Assembly: GCA_022376515.1 (NCBI GenBank)
Contig: WTXI01000321.1
Coordinates: 1-39,857, forward strand
Origin: Lactifluus volemus
Lineage: Eukaryota; Basidiomycota; Agaricomycetes; Russulales; Russulaceae
Direction: 5' to 3'
Length of the DNA: 39,857 nt
Below the pieces are notes generated by a model. That model made no database searches, was not told the DNA's origin, and was given only the letters and a program-made list of their open reading frames with translations. The position numbers and the translations under genes are program-made. Shown in pieces: positions 10,196 through 19,589 of this stretch. Numbering within the stretch: position 1 is the first letter of the stretch; every line of letters starts with the position of its first letter.

Positions 10196-11885
10196 TCAAT
10201 GGAGTGAAGTCCATTGCTTGGACAAAGAGCTTGTCAGGTAACACCACGATGTCTTCGTTGTCATCATCGCCTTTGGGAATGGCGGGATGTCGTGACAGGC
10301 GTCAGCACGATTTGTGGCGCCAGGTTTGTGAATGAGTTCAAAGTTAAATTCTGCTAACTTGCTTAGATAGCGCGCCACCTTCGTGCGATGTTTCGTGGTG
10401 AGCGATAAAATCGAAGATTGTTGTGGTCGGTGTAACTTTGATTGGGAAAGGTGAGGATAATAACACGTGTTCCCAGCGAAGGAGTCCTCTAACGACTGCT
10501 AAGAGTTCACGGTCGTAGACTGGGTAATTTCTCTCTGCAGCATTGAAGGTATGTGAGTCGTAACCGACTGCTCTAGGTTTGTTATCTTTGTCTCTTTGAA
10601 GTAGGACTGCTCCAGTGGCATATTGGGAGGCGTCTACTTCAAGTTCAAAGGGTTTTGAGTAGTCGGGTCGGTATAGGACTGGGTCTTCTTGTACACGTTG
10701 GAGTAAAATTTTTAGGGCATTACTGCACTCATCGGTCCAGTCGAACTTCACCCCCTTCTTTAGAAGTGCAGTAATGGGGCGCGCAATGTCGGCAAAGCCC
10801 GGATGAAGGGTCGTTGAAAGCCAAGGACGCCAAGGGTACTTCTGACGTCCTCGACTTTGTAAGGACAGTGGGCCAATTGGCTAGGCCATTTCTTTTTGTT
10901 GGGTCGATTGTTATCTTCCCATCACGGACTTCAATACCAAGGTATTTGACTTGTTCTTTCTCGAAGTGGCATTTTGACGCTTTGAAGAACAAGGAAGTTC
11001 GCGAGCGCGTGTGAGAACTGCGTGGGTGATCTCCCGAAGTTCTTCTAGATTGTCGGAACAAATGAGGACGTCATCCATATAGATTAGAATGCGTCCTGGG
11101 TATTTGTTGACAAGATCGGCGAAGGCGGCATCCATGAATCTTTGGAAGACCGCTGGTGAGTTTCGTAGTCCAAAGAACATCACTTTAGGCTTAAAAAGAC
11201 CATAGGGAGTTTTGAAAGCGGCTTTCCATTGGTCTTTGTCCTTGATGCGGATATTGTGATACCCCCATCGAATGTCAAGGGTAGTAAAATATCGCATGCC
11301 ATGGAGTTGTTCTAGAAGATTTTCGATGCGGGGGAGAGGGTAAACGTCGGGAATAGTATGTTCGTTAACGCGTCGATAATCTTGAACTGGTCTAGAACTT
11401 CCATCTGCTTTTGGGATAAGGAACCAGGGTGACGACCAAGGGGAGTCCGTCTGCTCGATATAGCCTTTTTCCTGATGTTCTTTGAGAAATTTCTTCGTAA
11501 TTTCCTTTCCTTCTTCAGTTAACGGATAAACTTTGCAGTTAATGATGTCAGGTGCGTCTGGCTTTAGCTTTATCTCCATGTCGAATTTTCCTCGGCTAGG
11601 AGGGAAGCGTTTTGCTGCTTCTTCATCAAAGATAAAGGCGTGACGTTGGTATTCAAGGGGTATTCCTTGGACAGCAGCACTGGAAGCCGTGCGTCGTTCA
11701 GTGTCCGCAATAGCCCACTCTTGGGATTTTCCAGCAGGTTCTAAAGCTCGTGCGAGTAAAACTCGAGCTTTTTCTTTGAGAGCAACTGCTGCGTGGTAAT
11801 ATTGAGACTCGAGGCAAATTTTCGGATTTTCATCGTCTAGGGTTCGGTCTTTCCAATTGAGTCGTGGGTTAAAGTTTCTAGCCAT
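10196..11885 (-). pseudogene. Gypsy reverse transcriptase and RNase H (frame-broken)
   Basis: RT motifs in order: KADGSSRPVQDYRRVNEHT, FTTLDIRWGYHNIRI (first catalytic Asp), TPYGLFKPKVMFFGLRNSPA, YMDDVLI (the YxDD box), then FFKASKCHFEKEQVKYLG in another frame. RNase H follows with LEVDASQYATGAVL, VYDRELLAVVRGL and, in a further frame, ARYLSKLAEF and NRADA. These cover the acidic active-site residues of both domains. Frame changes fall at about 11000, 10745, 10390 and 10260. All catalytic motifs are unchanged, so damage is by indels, not by substitution at the active sites. Confidence 0.9.
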
Positions 11886-12202
11886 GGATATCCAAGGATG
11901 ACGCGATCCATGCCTAGGTCCGTGATGAAGAAGTTTTGTAATTCTTCTAGTTTCCCCATTCGGATACGTAAGGTTGAAAACTTTGTGACTCGTCCTAGTT
12001 TATTTTCCGTTCCATCAACGTTAAAGATCTGGATTGGTTTGTCTAGATCTTTTGTTCCTAGTTGCCATCTTTCTGCCGTTCGATGATCGATAAAATTACT
12101 GGTAGCACCACTGTCAACAAGTGCTTTGTCTTCTTTCGTTCCGCCGTTATAGCTTGAATAAATAATGGGGACTTCCATTGATGAAATGGCATTTAAATAC
12201 AA
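11880..12202 (-). pseudogene. Gypsy aspartic protease
   Basis: The frame has the catalytic DSGATSNFI box, then RMGKLEELQNFFITDLGMDRVILGYPWL, the retropepsin flap and second conserved GYPWL end. It lies in the -1 frame relative to gag and is open back to the gag stop. At its 3' end the frame is lost at about 11880. One extra A in 'gaaac' would carry it into ...NFNPRLNWKDRT of the next frame. Confidence 0.85.
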
Positions 12203-12249
12203 GCTATTCGGTACTAAGGCTCGGATCCAGGCGGCGAGATCAGAGCCCT

Positions 12250-12257
12250 TTAAAAAG
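12250..12257 (-). promoter_or_regulatory. Possible -1 frameshift site at the gag stop
   Basis: On the element strand the gag stop reads C TTT TTA AAG across the frames: gag ends TCT TTT TAA, and the protease frame reads TTT TTA AAG GGC. A slip of one base back on the U run would bypass the stop and enter pol. Other fungal gypsy elements use -1 shifts here. A plain indel cannot be excluded. Confidence 0.4.
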
Positions 12258-13568
12258 ACGGATCTTGGGAAAGGAGTTCGGCAAGTTTGCCGCGTTCGTC
12301 ATCAGACATAGCTTTGAGAGCTTTAGCGACTTCTGCATTTGAAAGTTCTTTAGAAGGAGTAGGGGTAGGGTTCGTTGTTACTTCAGATGTTTCAGTAACA
12401 CGAGCACGCGTATTGCCGGTGGCGTTGGCGTTTCGTTTCTTTTTGACAGGGCATTCTCTAGAGAGATGGCCTTGTTCTTTACAATAGAAACAACGTCCTT
12501 CGCGTATAAGGCGTTCACGATCAGGATCAGGGGTACGAGTGGTTTGGGTAATAGTGACGTCCACATCCATGGCGTCAGGATCGCGTTGTGGGCGTGGGGC
12601 TGGGCGTGGTGATTGTTGAGGACGGCGTTGTTGTTGCTGTCCTCGTGCATTGCCGAGTAATTGAGTAATGTTTCCTAGTGACCCACTACCGTGTAGCTCT
12701 CTGAACAGTTTTTGTTCTGTCCACGCGGCTGCGTGTTTTCGTGCCGCTTCCTGCCATTCCGTAAGAGTTTCTGGTTTTGGCCATTCACGATTCATGATGG
12801 TCATGTGAAGGGCTTCTTTGAGGCCGGCGCGATATTGAATAATAGTGCCTTGAGCATCGGCTTCAAAGCCTGCTTCTTCAAGAAGGTCATTGAATGAGGT
12901 AGTGTAGTCGTCTAGGTTATCTCCGACCATCCGAAGCTTTGTGAACTTTGTAAGGGCATCTTCTTTTGCGGCGGCATCTCGGAAGTCTTCAAGGAATCTT
13001 TGTTTGAAACCAATCCAAAGGTCCAGATCGTTGGGGTCTCCTCCACGGTCTAGGTACCCTCCCAGGGAGTTAAGACGTGCTTGGGCCCAGCCTTCGCAAC
13101 GTGGTCCAGACATAAACGTGGTGAACATGAGGATCCGATTTGCAGGGTTCGACATTCCGGGGTTTCCTTGGTTTAATCTTCGGTAGTTTTCGAAGATTTC
13201 CATGAATCGTTTTGATCGCGATCTATTTCCATCAAAGGGTTTTGGGGGAATCCCCATTAACCCTCCTCCAGCAGCGGGGATTTGGGCAAAGCCTTGGCCT
13301 TGTTGCAGGGGAGCTGCTGCTGCTGCTCCGCCTCCACCTCCTCCACCACCTCCAGGACTACCAGGTGCTCCTCCTCCTCCTCCACCACCGCTACCTCCTC
13401 CTCCTCCAGGGGAACCGCCTCCTCCACCTCCTCCGCTGCCGCTGAAGATTGCTCCACTACCGCTTGCCGTAGTAGAAGTTTTCTTTCCTTTTCCTTTGGG
13501 TTGGGAAAAGAGGGCTGAAGCGGTGGGTGTTACTGTCGCGGTTGCTGAGGCGATTTGGAAGGGGGGAG
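12250..13568 (-). CDS. Gypsy Gag, main part (Gly-rich linker, capsid, zinc knuckle)
   Basis: Open from about 13568 to the stop at 12250. It starts with a Ser/Thr/Lys-rich stretch, then about 45 residues that are nearly all Gly with some Ser/Pro (13330-13450, made by GGA/GGT codon repeats). The capsid-like region begins at IPPKPFDGNRSRSKRFM and includes W..F.....FRDA..K..A, L..L.....DDYT..FN.L, typical of the retrotransposon gag family. A CCHC knuckle (CFYCKEQGHLSREC) sits near the C terminus. It builds the virus-like particle and binds RNA. The leader part of Gag is in another frame (next entry). Confidence 0.85.
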
Positions 13569-14060
13569 TAGGGCATAGCCTGCAACTCCTTGTGCAGCTG
13601 CATGAAAAGCTCGTGCTGCAAGGGATTGGATCGGTGAGGTGCTTGTGGAAGCAGGAGCTTTGGATTTGAATATAGTGTTTAGGGCGAGGAGTTCTTTAGG
13701 AGTGAGTGGGGCGTTTGGGTCGGGTACTGGTTCAGGTGTCGGTTGCTTAGCAAATATTTTTCTCATTTGCTCAAGCTGTTCGTCAGTGGGACTCTCAGGT
13801 AAGAGGTCCATAGCTATGTTATAGTTCGGTTCTTCGCCACTTCCAGAGTCAGATGGGGTCGCGGGTTGTTTCACTTGTTCAATTGCTTGTTCAAGTGTGA
13901 TCATAGGGGTATGGGAGTGAGCGCGAAGTCTAGTCCCAGCGGCCTGCGCAAGGGCTTCGTCATCTTCGTCATCGCCTTGTGTAGGGCGATCTTGTTCAGG
14001 AGATTCTTCGGCTAATGCGGTGAATCTACCATATGGACTGCCTCTAGAGCTGTCTGACAT
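13530..14060 (-). CDS. Gypsy Gag N-terminal leader ORF
   Basis: Starts at an ATG (14060) 35 nt inside the primer site and runs 176 codons. The product is acidic and Pro/Ser-rich (MSDSSRGSPYGRFTALAEE...) with the stretch LTPKELLALNTIF and ends GYALLPPSKSPQQ. It overlaps the main gag frame, which is offset by -1, at a run of six C's (about 13563-13570). Rejoining at that run would give a single Gag, so this is probably the true Gag N terminus, split by a one-base indel. A programmed shift is less likely. Confidence 0.75.
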   Translation of the reverse strand: MSDSSRGSPYGRFTALAEESPEQDRPTQGDDEDDEALAQAAGTRLRAHSHTPMITLEQAIEQVKQPATPSDSGSGEEPNYNIAMDLLPESPTDEQLEQMRKIFAKQPTPEPVPDPNAPLTPKELLALNTIFKSKAPASTSTSPIQSLAARAFHAAAQGVAGYALLPPSKSPQQPRQ

Positions 14061-14094
14061 GGTTCGTTTGTTCGTTCACAAATGTGAGAGTAAG

Positions 14095-14107
14095 AAGTCT
14101 CAGTTTG
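14095..14107 (-). other. Primer-binding site, self-complementary type
   Basis: The 13 nt adjoining the 5' LTR read CAAACTGAGACTT on the element strand. They do not begin with TGG, as tRNA-primed sites do. Twelve of them are the exact complement of AAGTCTCAGTTT at 14398-14387 in the LTR, where transcription is predicted to start. Confidence 0.75.
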
Positions 14108-14715
14108 TGTTAAGGTTCCAAGTGGGACCTTTGTATGAAGTGTACGTTCGTTTGTGGAGTCAAGAGCAAGTCTTGCAAGACGTGCAAGACAAGATCAAAA
14201 GTTCGATAAGAAGAGACTTAGTAAACGACTAAGTCAAGAGCGTTTCAGAGGTCAAGGGCTTTGGGCTCAGGGTGAGACCAAAGTGTCAAGAAGTCGTGAA
14301 GAGTGATGTCAAGGGGGTTCTCTCAGGTCGAATGCTTCTAGGCAAGACAAGGTTCTAATAGATAGAAGGACTTGGATTGCGAAACAAAACTGAGACTTAA
14401 GGTCTCTAGGGCAAAAGTACAGGGTTTTTATATAAAGAGGAACGAGGCTATGTACACAGCCGTAGGGGCTGTGACCTTCGTACAGCTTTCAGGGTTTGAA
14501 ACATGTTCCAGGAATCAGCGAGTCATCCTATGCATGTGGCTGTTGCTTGCGGCTGTACGGTGCTGTGTGAGGCTGTACCGTGAGAGAGAAATAAGTAAGC
14601 GATCTGAAACAAAGCGATCGGTAGTCCATTCGCATAAGCAAGGGAGTCAGCAGAAATGAGTCAGCAGTCCGAAAATGTACAGTATGAGTCAGCAAGCACG
14701 TGTCAGTCCATAACA
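14108..14715 (-). repeat. 5' LTR (608 bp)
   Basis: Right-hand LTR with termini TGTTA...TAACA. It contains the promoter (TATA at 14427-14434) and the predicted RNA start at 14398, so U3 is about 318 bp and R plus U5 about 290 bp. Confidence 0.95.
14427..14434 (-). promoter_or_regulatory. TATA box of the gypsy LTR promoter
   Basis: Minus strand TATATAAA, about 33 nt upstream of the AAGTCTCAGTTT stretch that pairs with the primer site. The left LTR has the same box with one fewer T (near 7383-7390). Spacing fits RNA polymerase II initiation at 14398. Confidence 0.65.
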
Positions 14716-15061
14716 CTGCCGCCTCCACTCTAACCACCGTGCCTCCACTATCGAGGGCTTCTCCTCACAATACCTCTTCTCTACTGAAGCAGGCGGCCGA
14801 CGTCTCGCCCAATTCTTACTCCTCTCTCAACAAGGCCTCCGGCCCCTCCCACCCCGCCCTGACCCCCCTTGAATGATTCCGGCCTCGGCCGCGCTCCCTT
14901 CTTTCTGACCCTCTCCTATTATACTCCTTCTTTTCCTCTTATCATTTACATCGTTTCCTTACTTGTGTCTCCGTTTGGATAGTACCCTGTACAGAGTAAC
15001 TTAGTCTTGTCGCAATATACGCGGGGACTATAAACCCCAATTCAAAAAAAAAAAAAAAAAA
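14716..15061 (+). mobile_element. LINE tail, right portion with poly-A
   Basis: Resumes the LINE frame broken at 7067. After the duplicated 'ctgcc' it continues RLHSNHRAST.., then FSTEAGGRRLAQFLLLSQQG and a stop near 14870, which matches the C-terminal end of Tad1-like LINE ORFs. A short 3' UTR ends 'ccccaattc' followed by 18 A's (15044-15061), directly before the 12-bp target duplication. Confidence 0.85.
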
Positions 15062-15257
15062 GCATGTTGTCGGATGAAGGATAAGCCACAAGTAGGAGAA
15101 CACAGTGAGAACACCTGTGGAATCTCATACAAGAAACAGAGCAAAGACTACATAGTCAAACTACAATGTATCGAATAGCGAAGTAATTCGATACATTGTA
15201 GTTTTTTGACTACCTGCAAAGACGAGTTCGACGCGGTAGCAGCTGTGTAGTAACCGC
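15062..15257. repeat. Tandem-array block beta, unit 2, right part
   Basis: Begins with the duplicated 'gcatgttgtcgg' and continues beta as in 840-1018. It ends near 'gtaaccgc', after which the sequence departs from the unit 3 copy until about 18718. Confidence 0.85.
15141..15223. repeat. Foldback hairpin between 8-bp direct repeats (copy 2)
   Basis: 'gcaaagac' at 15141-15148 and 15216-15223 flanks a 67-bp insert. Its arms 'ctacaatgtatcgaat' (15161-15176) and 'attcgatacattgtag' (15186-15201) are perfectly complementary around a 9-nt loop. Pairing extends outward through 'tagtcaaa' with a small bulge. Confidence 0.8.
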
Positions 15258-15542
15258 TGCTTACTGTTATTCGTAATCACTTTACATAATTTTTTTGCCT
15301 TTTTTGGCCACCGGATGGCTCTTTTCGCTCTTTCCGGCTTTCCTTGTGACTGTTATCCTGCCTTTCCTGCTCGTTCCGTGCAAAAAAAAGCATTTGTGAT
15401 GACTTTAACGGGTATGTTTTGTGACGTGTTACTGTCACTCTAGTAGGGTCAGTTCAGCTGCCTCATGTTTGCAACGCCCCCTTAAAGTGTCTCACCAGGA
15501 CATAGTACCCTCCTCTTCCTTTACATACCACACATTTCTCCA
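15258..15542. other. Upstream region of the DUF6535 gene
   Basis: Not repeated elsewhere in the window. It holds T-rich and CT-rich stretches (near 15280-15310 and 15505-15540) as expected for a basidiomycete promoter and leader. No clear TATA box. Confidence 0.5.
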
Positions 15543-17473
15543 ATGTCCCTCACTGAACACCTCGCCGTCACCGTACCTGGTGAAGAGGAGACGAAGAGCA
15601 AACTTGAAGGCAGTATGTTGTCCACCCCCGACACTATACCAGGTGCTGCCGAGGCAGCAAGCCAGGCAGATGAAGATGGCGACAGCTCCTGGCCTCTCTT
15701 CTCACTGTATCAAGATATGACAGAGGAAGCCGACAAACAGATGGCGAAACGCTGGCAAAAGGATGTTGATAGTATCCTTGTTTTCGTACGCACCCCAGTT
15801 TCTTTTTTCACATCTCTTCACACGTCAAATCAATATCACAGACGGGTTTTTTCTCTCTTGTCATTACTGCATTATTGGCGGTGACAGTCCAAGACCTTAA
15901 GGAGAACCCACAGGATAGGTCGGCATTTTTTCTTGAGAACTTGTATACGCTTCAATTCGGTGAAGGCTCCAACGGTACTTGGCCTTCTTCCCCAGCTCAA
16001 CCTACTCCCTTCACTGTGCCTCCAATCACCACCGCGGTGAATGCATTCCTTCTCATGAGCTTGTCTCTCAATACTTTCGCTGCCCTACTTGCTCTATTCA
16101 TCCAACGAGCGACAAGTCAATACCTGAAAATTACTCACGCTCAGCGGGCCAACTCCAACGACCGAGCGCGGTTGCGTGAAGTCTTTGTCAACGACTTCCA
16201 GACATCGCCCATTACTTGGGCTGTTTCGGCATCATTTATCTCATTATCTGCCGCCGCGGCCCTTTTTTTTTGCGGCCTTCTCCTCTATCTTTACAACCTC
16301 GGCCCACATTTCTATTACCCCGTCTATACTTGCGTGGGCATTTGCGTCGCCATATATCTCTTCATTGTCTTTACGCCTATTGAGCGGGGAATTGGATCCT
16401 ATCTGTCGCTCTTCTCATTACTCACACCCACATCACTTATGATCAAGTTTCGTTTCTGGAGATCGACAAAGGAGATTGACGACCGCATCCTGTTCCGGTT
16501 ATTCGATGCTACCATTAAAGATTCAGATCTTGTGCGATTCTTTGAAAGCATTCCTGGCTTCTGCAAATCATCATGGGTCGTCGAACCTCGAGACATGATC
16601 GCTAATTTGGGACGAGAGAAGCTCCACACGACTGTCAAAGGTTTATTAGCACGCACTTGGACATCCAATTCTCTTCCAAAGTCGATTAAAGTTCGGCGAC
16701 TAGCCGCCTGCGTGAAGGTCGCCGACGCTATACCCCTCCCAAATGCGATGTTGTCAATCCTCGAAGATACATTCCCTCGCGACCCGCATGCTGCGCTGCA
16801 GTCCGTTGAACTCGGTCACTTCCTGAAGAACCAAGGCCATAGCAAGCCGCATGAGATTGGCTTATGTGCCCAAATAATTATCGCTGGCATCATTTCACAC
16901 GTACAGGAAAAAAACAACGATTGGGTTGCGCTCGCTGCGAATCAATTGGGCAAATCGGAAACCGTCATTCGGGGCTACCTCGAACATGGCAATGACAGCT
17001 TGTTACTTGCCAACCTGATCCACATCACTCGCCAGATCCTCAACCTTTCGGTGGATGATCCGGGTCTGCGTCTGGATATGGCTAACGCCTCACGGATATT
17101 TTCAGTCCTTTCCAATTTTGACATCCGAAAGGCTCTTCCTGGACTGCAGCACGACTTCTCCGTCTTATGGGATGAAATAGATCGACAGGCGGAAGCGGGA
17201 ATTATCAATGCTATGGAGATTCGCGGCAAGCTTCAAGGTCTCTACGACCTCTTAATTGGTGGTAATCATCTCCCTGCCGACCTGGCAGTCCGACACGATC
17301 CGCACGGGGAAACATACTACGTCAACTATATCACACGCAGCACTAGTTGGACACGCCCAAACAACCCCGTTTTACTTGACGGGACCCAACGCCCCACCAC
17401 AGCCACTATATCGTCCCAGTCACACCCCACTGCCTCGCCTTTCCAAAACGACGGCCGTTCCGGTTCTTCATAG
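15543..17473 (+). CDS. DUF6535-type multipass membrane protein with C-terminal WW-like domain
   Basis: Model: exons 15543-15785 and 15842-17473, with a 56-nt GT..AG intron at phase 0, giving 624 aa. The join restores ..SILVF|TGFFSLVITALLAVTVQDL, the conserved core of DUF6535, a family expanded in agaricomycetes and of unknown function. Membrane segments lie at about 82-97, 149-169, 208-237 and 242-260. The middle (about 290-540) is a helical cytosolic region without a family I know. At about 558-588 there is a WW-like module: LP, then GETYYVNY, then TSWTRP. The first signature Trp is Leu. The start ATG lies in a good context just after a CT-rich leader. Context: the gene sits in a block that interrupts the tandem array between beta and epsilon. 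It is intact, unlike its neighbours. Confidence 0.8.
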
Positions 17474-18717
17474 GCCGTGACTTCCGCTGCCACCTAAAAA
17501 GCAGGCAGCATCGCTTATAGTGAAAGGTCAACCCTCCAAAACCCACGTTTGCCCCTATCCTTTCTCCTCTTCCGTCTGTGTCATTTCATCCTCCTCCCTT
17601 CCCTCGAAATCTGTCAGCCTCAGTCACTCACATGAGGTCATGGATCCCTGGCCACACCCCGGGGCCCTCGCACCGTTGCGTGTCTGCCTTGGGCTCAGTC
17701 CCTCTCTCTCTGGCTTCATGCCACAACTGTGTCCTTTCATTGTCTTTGTACTAGTATCTGCTACGCACCTCATGACTCACTGCTTCCTATTTAGTTTTCG
17801 ATTGCTCACCTCTATCTTTTCTACTTCCTTTGTGCTACTCTTTCCCTTTCGGTTTCACATTCTGGTTTCAATCTCATTCGACTACGGTTTGGGCGGAGCC
17901 TTATGCCCGTTTCTGTTCGACTGTCTCACTTCTGAAGCACCTCAATTTCCTCTTGACTCGTGGTAGTTGCGTCCTCGGGTTCGTAACTTTACCATTATGT
18001 CCCGCTCTTGATGCCTTACGTCCTTAGACACCCATAACTACCACTTACTGGGAGGCAGAAATGTATCTAATTTAAAACGGTCTGTAAATTGTACTGTGCA
18101 GTCAGCGGAGCACCGCTGTGTATCACGTCCTCTATTTTCTGTCTCGCATCTGCCTAGGTCTAGAAAGCCGCTAAATTTCCGCATCAACGATGCCTTGTCG
18201 TTTCACTTTGTTCCCACAATTGCAGTCCCAATTGACATATCTGCCCTCTCTGCCATCTGCAGGTAGCTTCTGCTTTGCCCTAATGTGATGGGCACTGAAC
18301 CGATCAGCCGATGAAGTGTAGAACGAGCGACGTCATGTCCGAGTTCCGCCCTAGCACCCCTGCACTCATTCCATCTAATTCGGCTTAGCCTACCCCCGAC
18401 CCGACACACAAGTTGTAGGCCTGTAACGTAAACAGAATACCTTTTTCTTTCTGAAACAACAGACTGATGGACATCGATGCAAGTCAGTATGGAAATGACA
18501 ACGTTCAGGTTTAAGCAAATGACGGGTGCACAAATGAGACCATCTCAAAATTAAACGTGTGGGAGTGTAGACCAGAACACAACAGACTGTACTAGTGATC
18601 ACATCTTCATCATATCAAACTGTAAGCTGATTGTCTGTTGAGCTGAAGCGGGTGCAGTGCCATCAGCAAGCAAGGTGAAGGCCAACAGCGTTGGCATTTT
18701 CTAGTGACTACTAGTAG
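17474..18717. other. No gene recognised, downstream of the DUF6535 gene
   Basis: The first 500 bases are very pyrimidine-rich on the plus strand and give an open but low-complexity frame (17520-17966), which I take as 3' UTR. The rest has only short frames on both strands without recognisable domains. Confidence 0.5.
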
Positions 18718-19395
18718 CCCGGTCGACGCGACGTGCAAGCGCCCACTGGATTACGTACACGGGCGTTTCCCGTGATCGATTTATTTGCTTTGCCCTGACC
18801 ATCTCGTCGCTGTTTGCCGGACATTCTTTACATCCTACTCTTCGCTCAGGAGAGCGGTCTCGATGCTAGTGCGATATTTATATTTCGGGTTCTCCGAGTT
18901 CTATAACTTGAACCGGAGTCTATCAGTGGTCTGCCAGTACTACAAGTCCTACGGTTCCTCTTGGGGTACTCATTTGACATCAAGAGAGATGTTCATTTTA
19001 TGACTACTTTAGCACGTTTAATTCCAAAGAGTATGTTTGCTCCACGGTCCGGGCTTCACGGCTTGCTCATCTCGATCTCGTCTTGTGCCAGTGGCATTCA
19101 TACTACACCGTGCCCCTCTCATGAATTCTATCTCACCCAGCTTTTTTAAATTTCGTTTCCCTATGACAGCGTATGACTCATTCAAACTGTCTTCACCTCG
19201 AAGCCCAGATTCAGAATCGCGGCTTTGAGTCTGTGAAAGTGGTGGCAGCGACTCCCGTTCAATTGTGTTGATCAGAGGCCATTCCACATCGCCAGTCACA
19301 ATACCCTTGGCATACAATAATGCCCAGTTCATCTCGCAAAGAACTCTTCGCCATAGATATTTCGTCGCTTCCTCTAGACACTCGTTCAAGGTGAC
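18718..19395. repeat. Tandem-array block epsilon, unit 2
   Basis: Matches 23918-24600 from 'gtgcaagcgcccactggatt' onward, with many small indels. A minus-strand frame at 19018-19389 (EMNWALLYAKG...) has a shorter, frame-shifted counterpart at 24322-24549. No ATG opens it and no family is recognised, so I do not call a gene. Confidence 0.85.
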
Positions 19396-19589
19396 GGTTG
19401 TTTTGCCTCTTCATCTAGCCCGACCCTCTGAGAAAGGATGAGGAACGGCGTGCGAGTGAGGCCAGTAGTGGGCTCGGCTTATAAGGCTCATAACTCTCTG
19501 GAGGTGCAAGCTCTGAATTGTATCTCAGCTGTGGGAGTAATAGGGCACAAAAAAGCAATTTCCATCATTGAGATCAAATTGTCCACAAC

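Larger units (their letters stand above)
7068..14715 (-). mobile_element. Full-length Ty3/gypsy chromovirus, minus strand
   Basis: A 7.65-kb LTR retrotransposon with two near-identical LTRs, 5-bp target duplications, a primer site, a polypurine tract and gag-pol in the order protease, RT, RNase H, integrase, chromodomain. That order defines the Metaviridae, and the chromodomain places it among chromoviruses, whose integrase tail targets chromatin marks in known members. It sits inside a LINE tail that itself sits inside the tandem array, so it is the youngest of the three layers. Internal ORFs have several frame breaks, many of which could be corrected by one base. Near-identical LTRs argue for a recent insertion. 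Confidence 0.95.

Noticed and set aside
13202..13669. Plus-strand 155-codon Pro-rich frame
   Set aside because: It is the antisense of the Gly-rich linker of the gypsy Gag; the GGN repeats read as Pro codons on the other strand.
17520..17966. 148-codon plus-strand frame rich in Phe, Leu and Ser
   Set aside because: It lies in a CT-rich stretch directly after the DUF6535 gene and shows no domain, and its hydrophobic look follows from the base composition; taken as 3' UTR.
18718..19395. Minus-strand frame EMNWALLYAKG... in block epsilon as a gene
   Set aside because: It opens only at TTG, and the second copy is frameshifted and shorter; no family is recognised.
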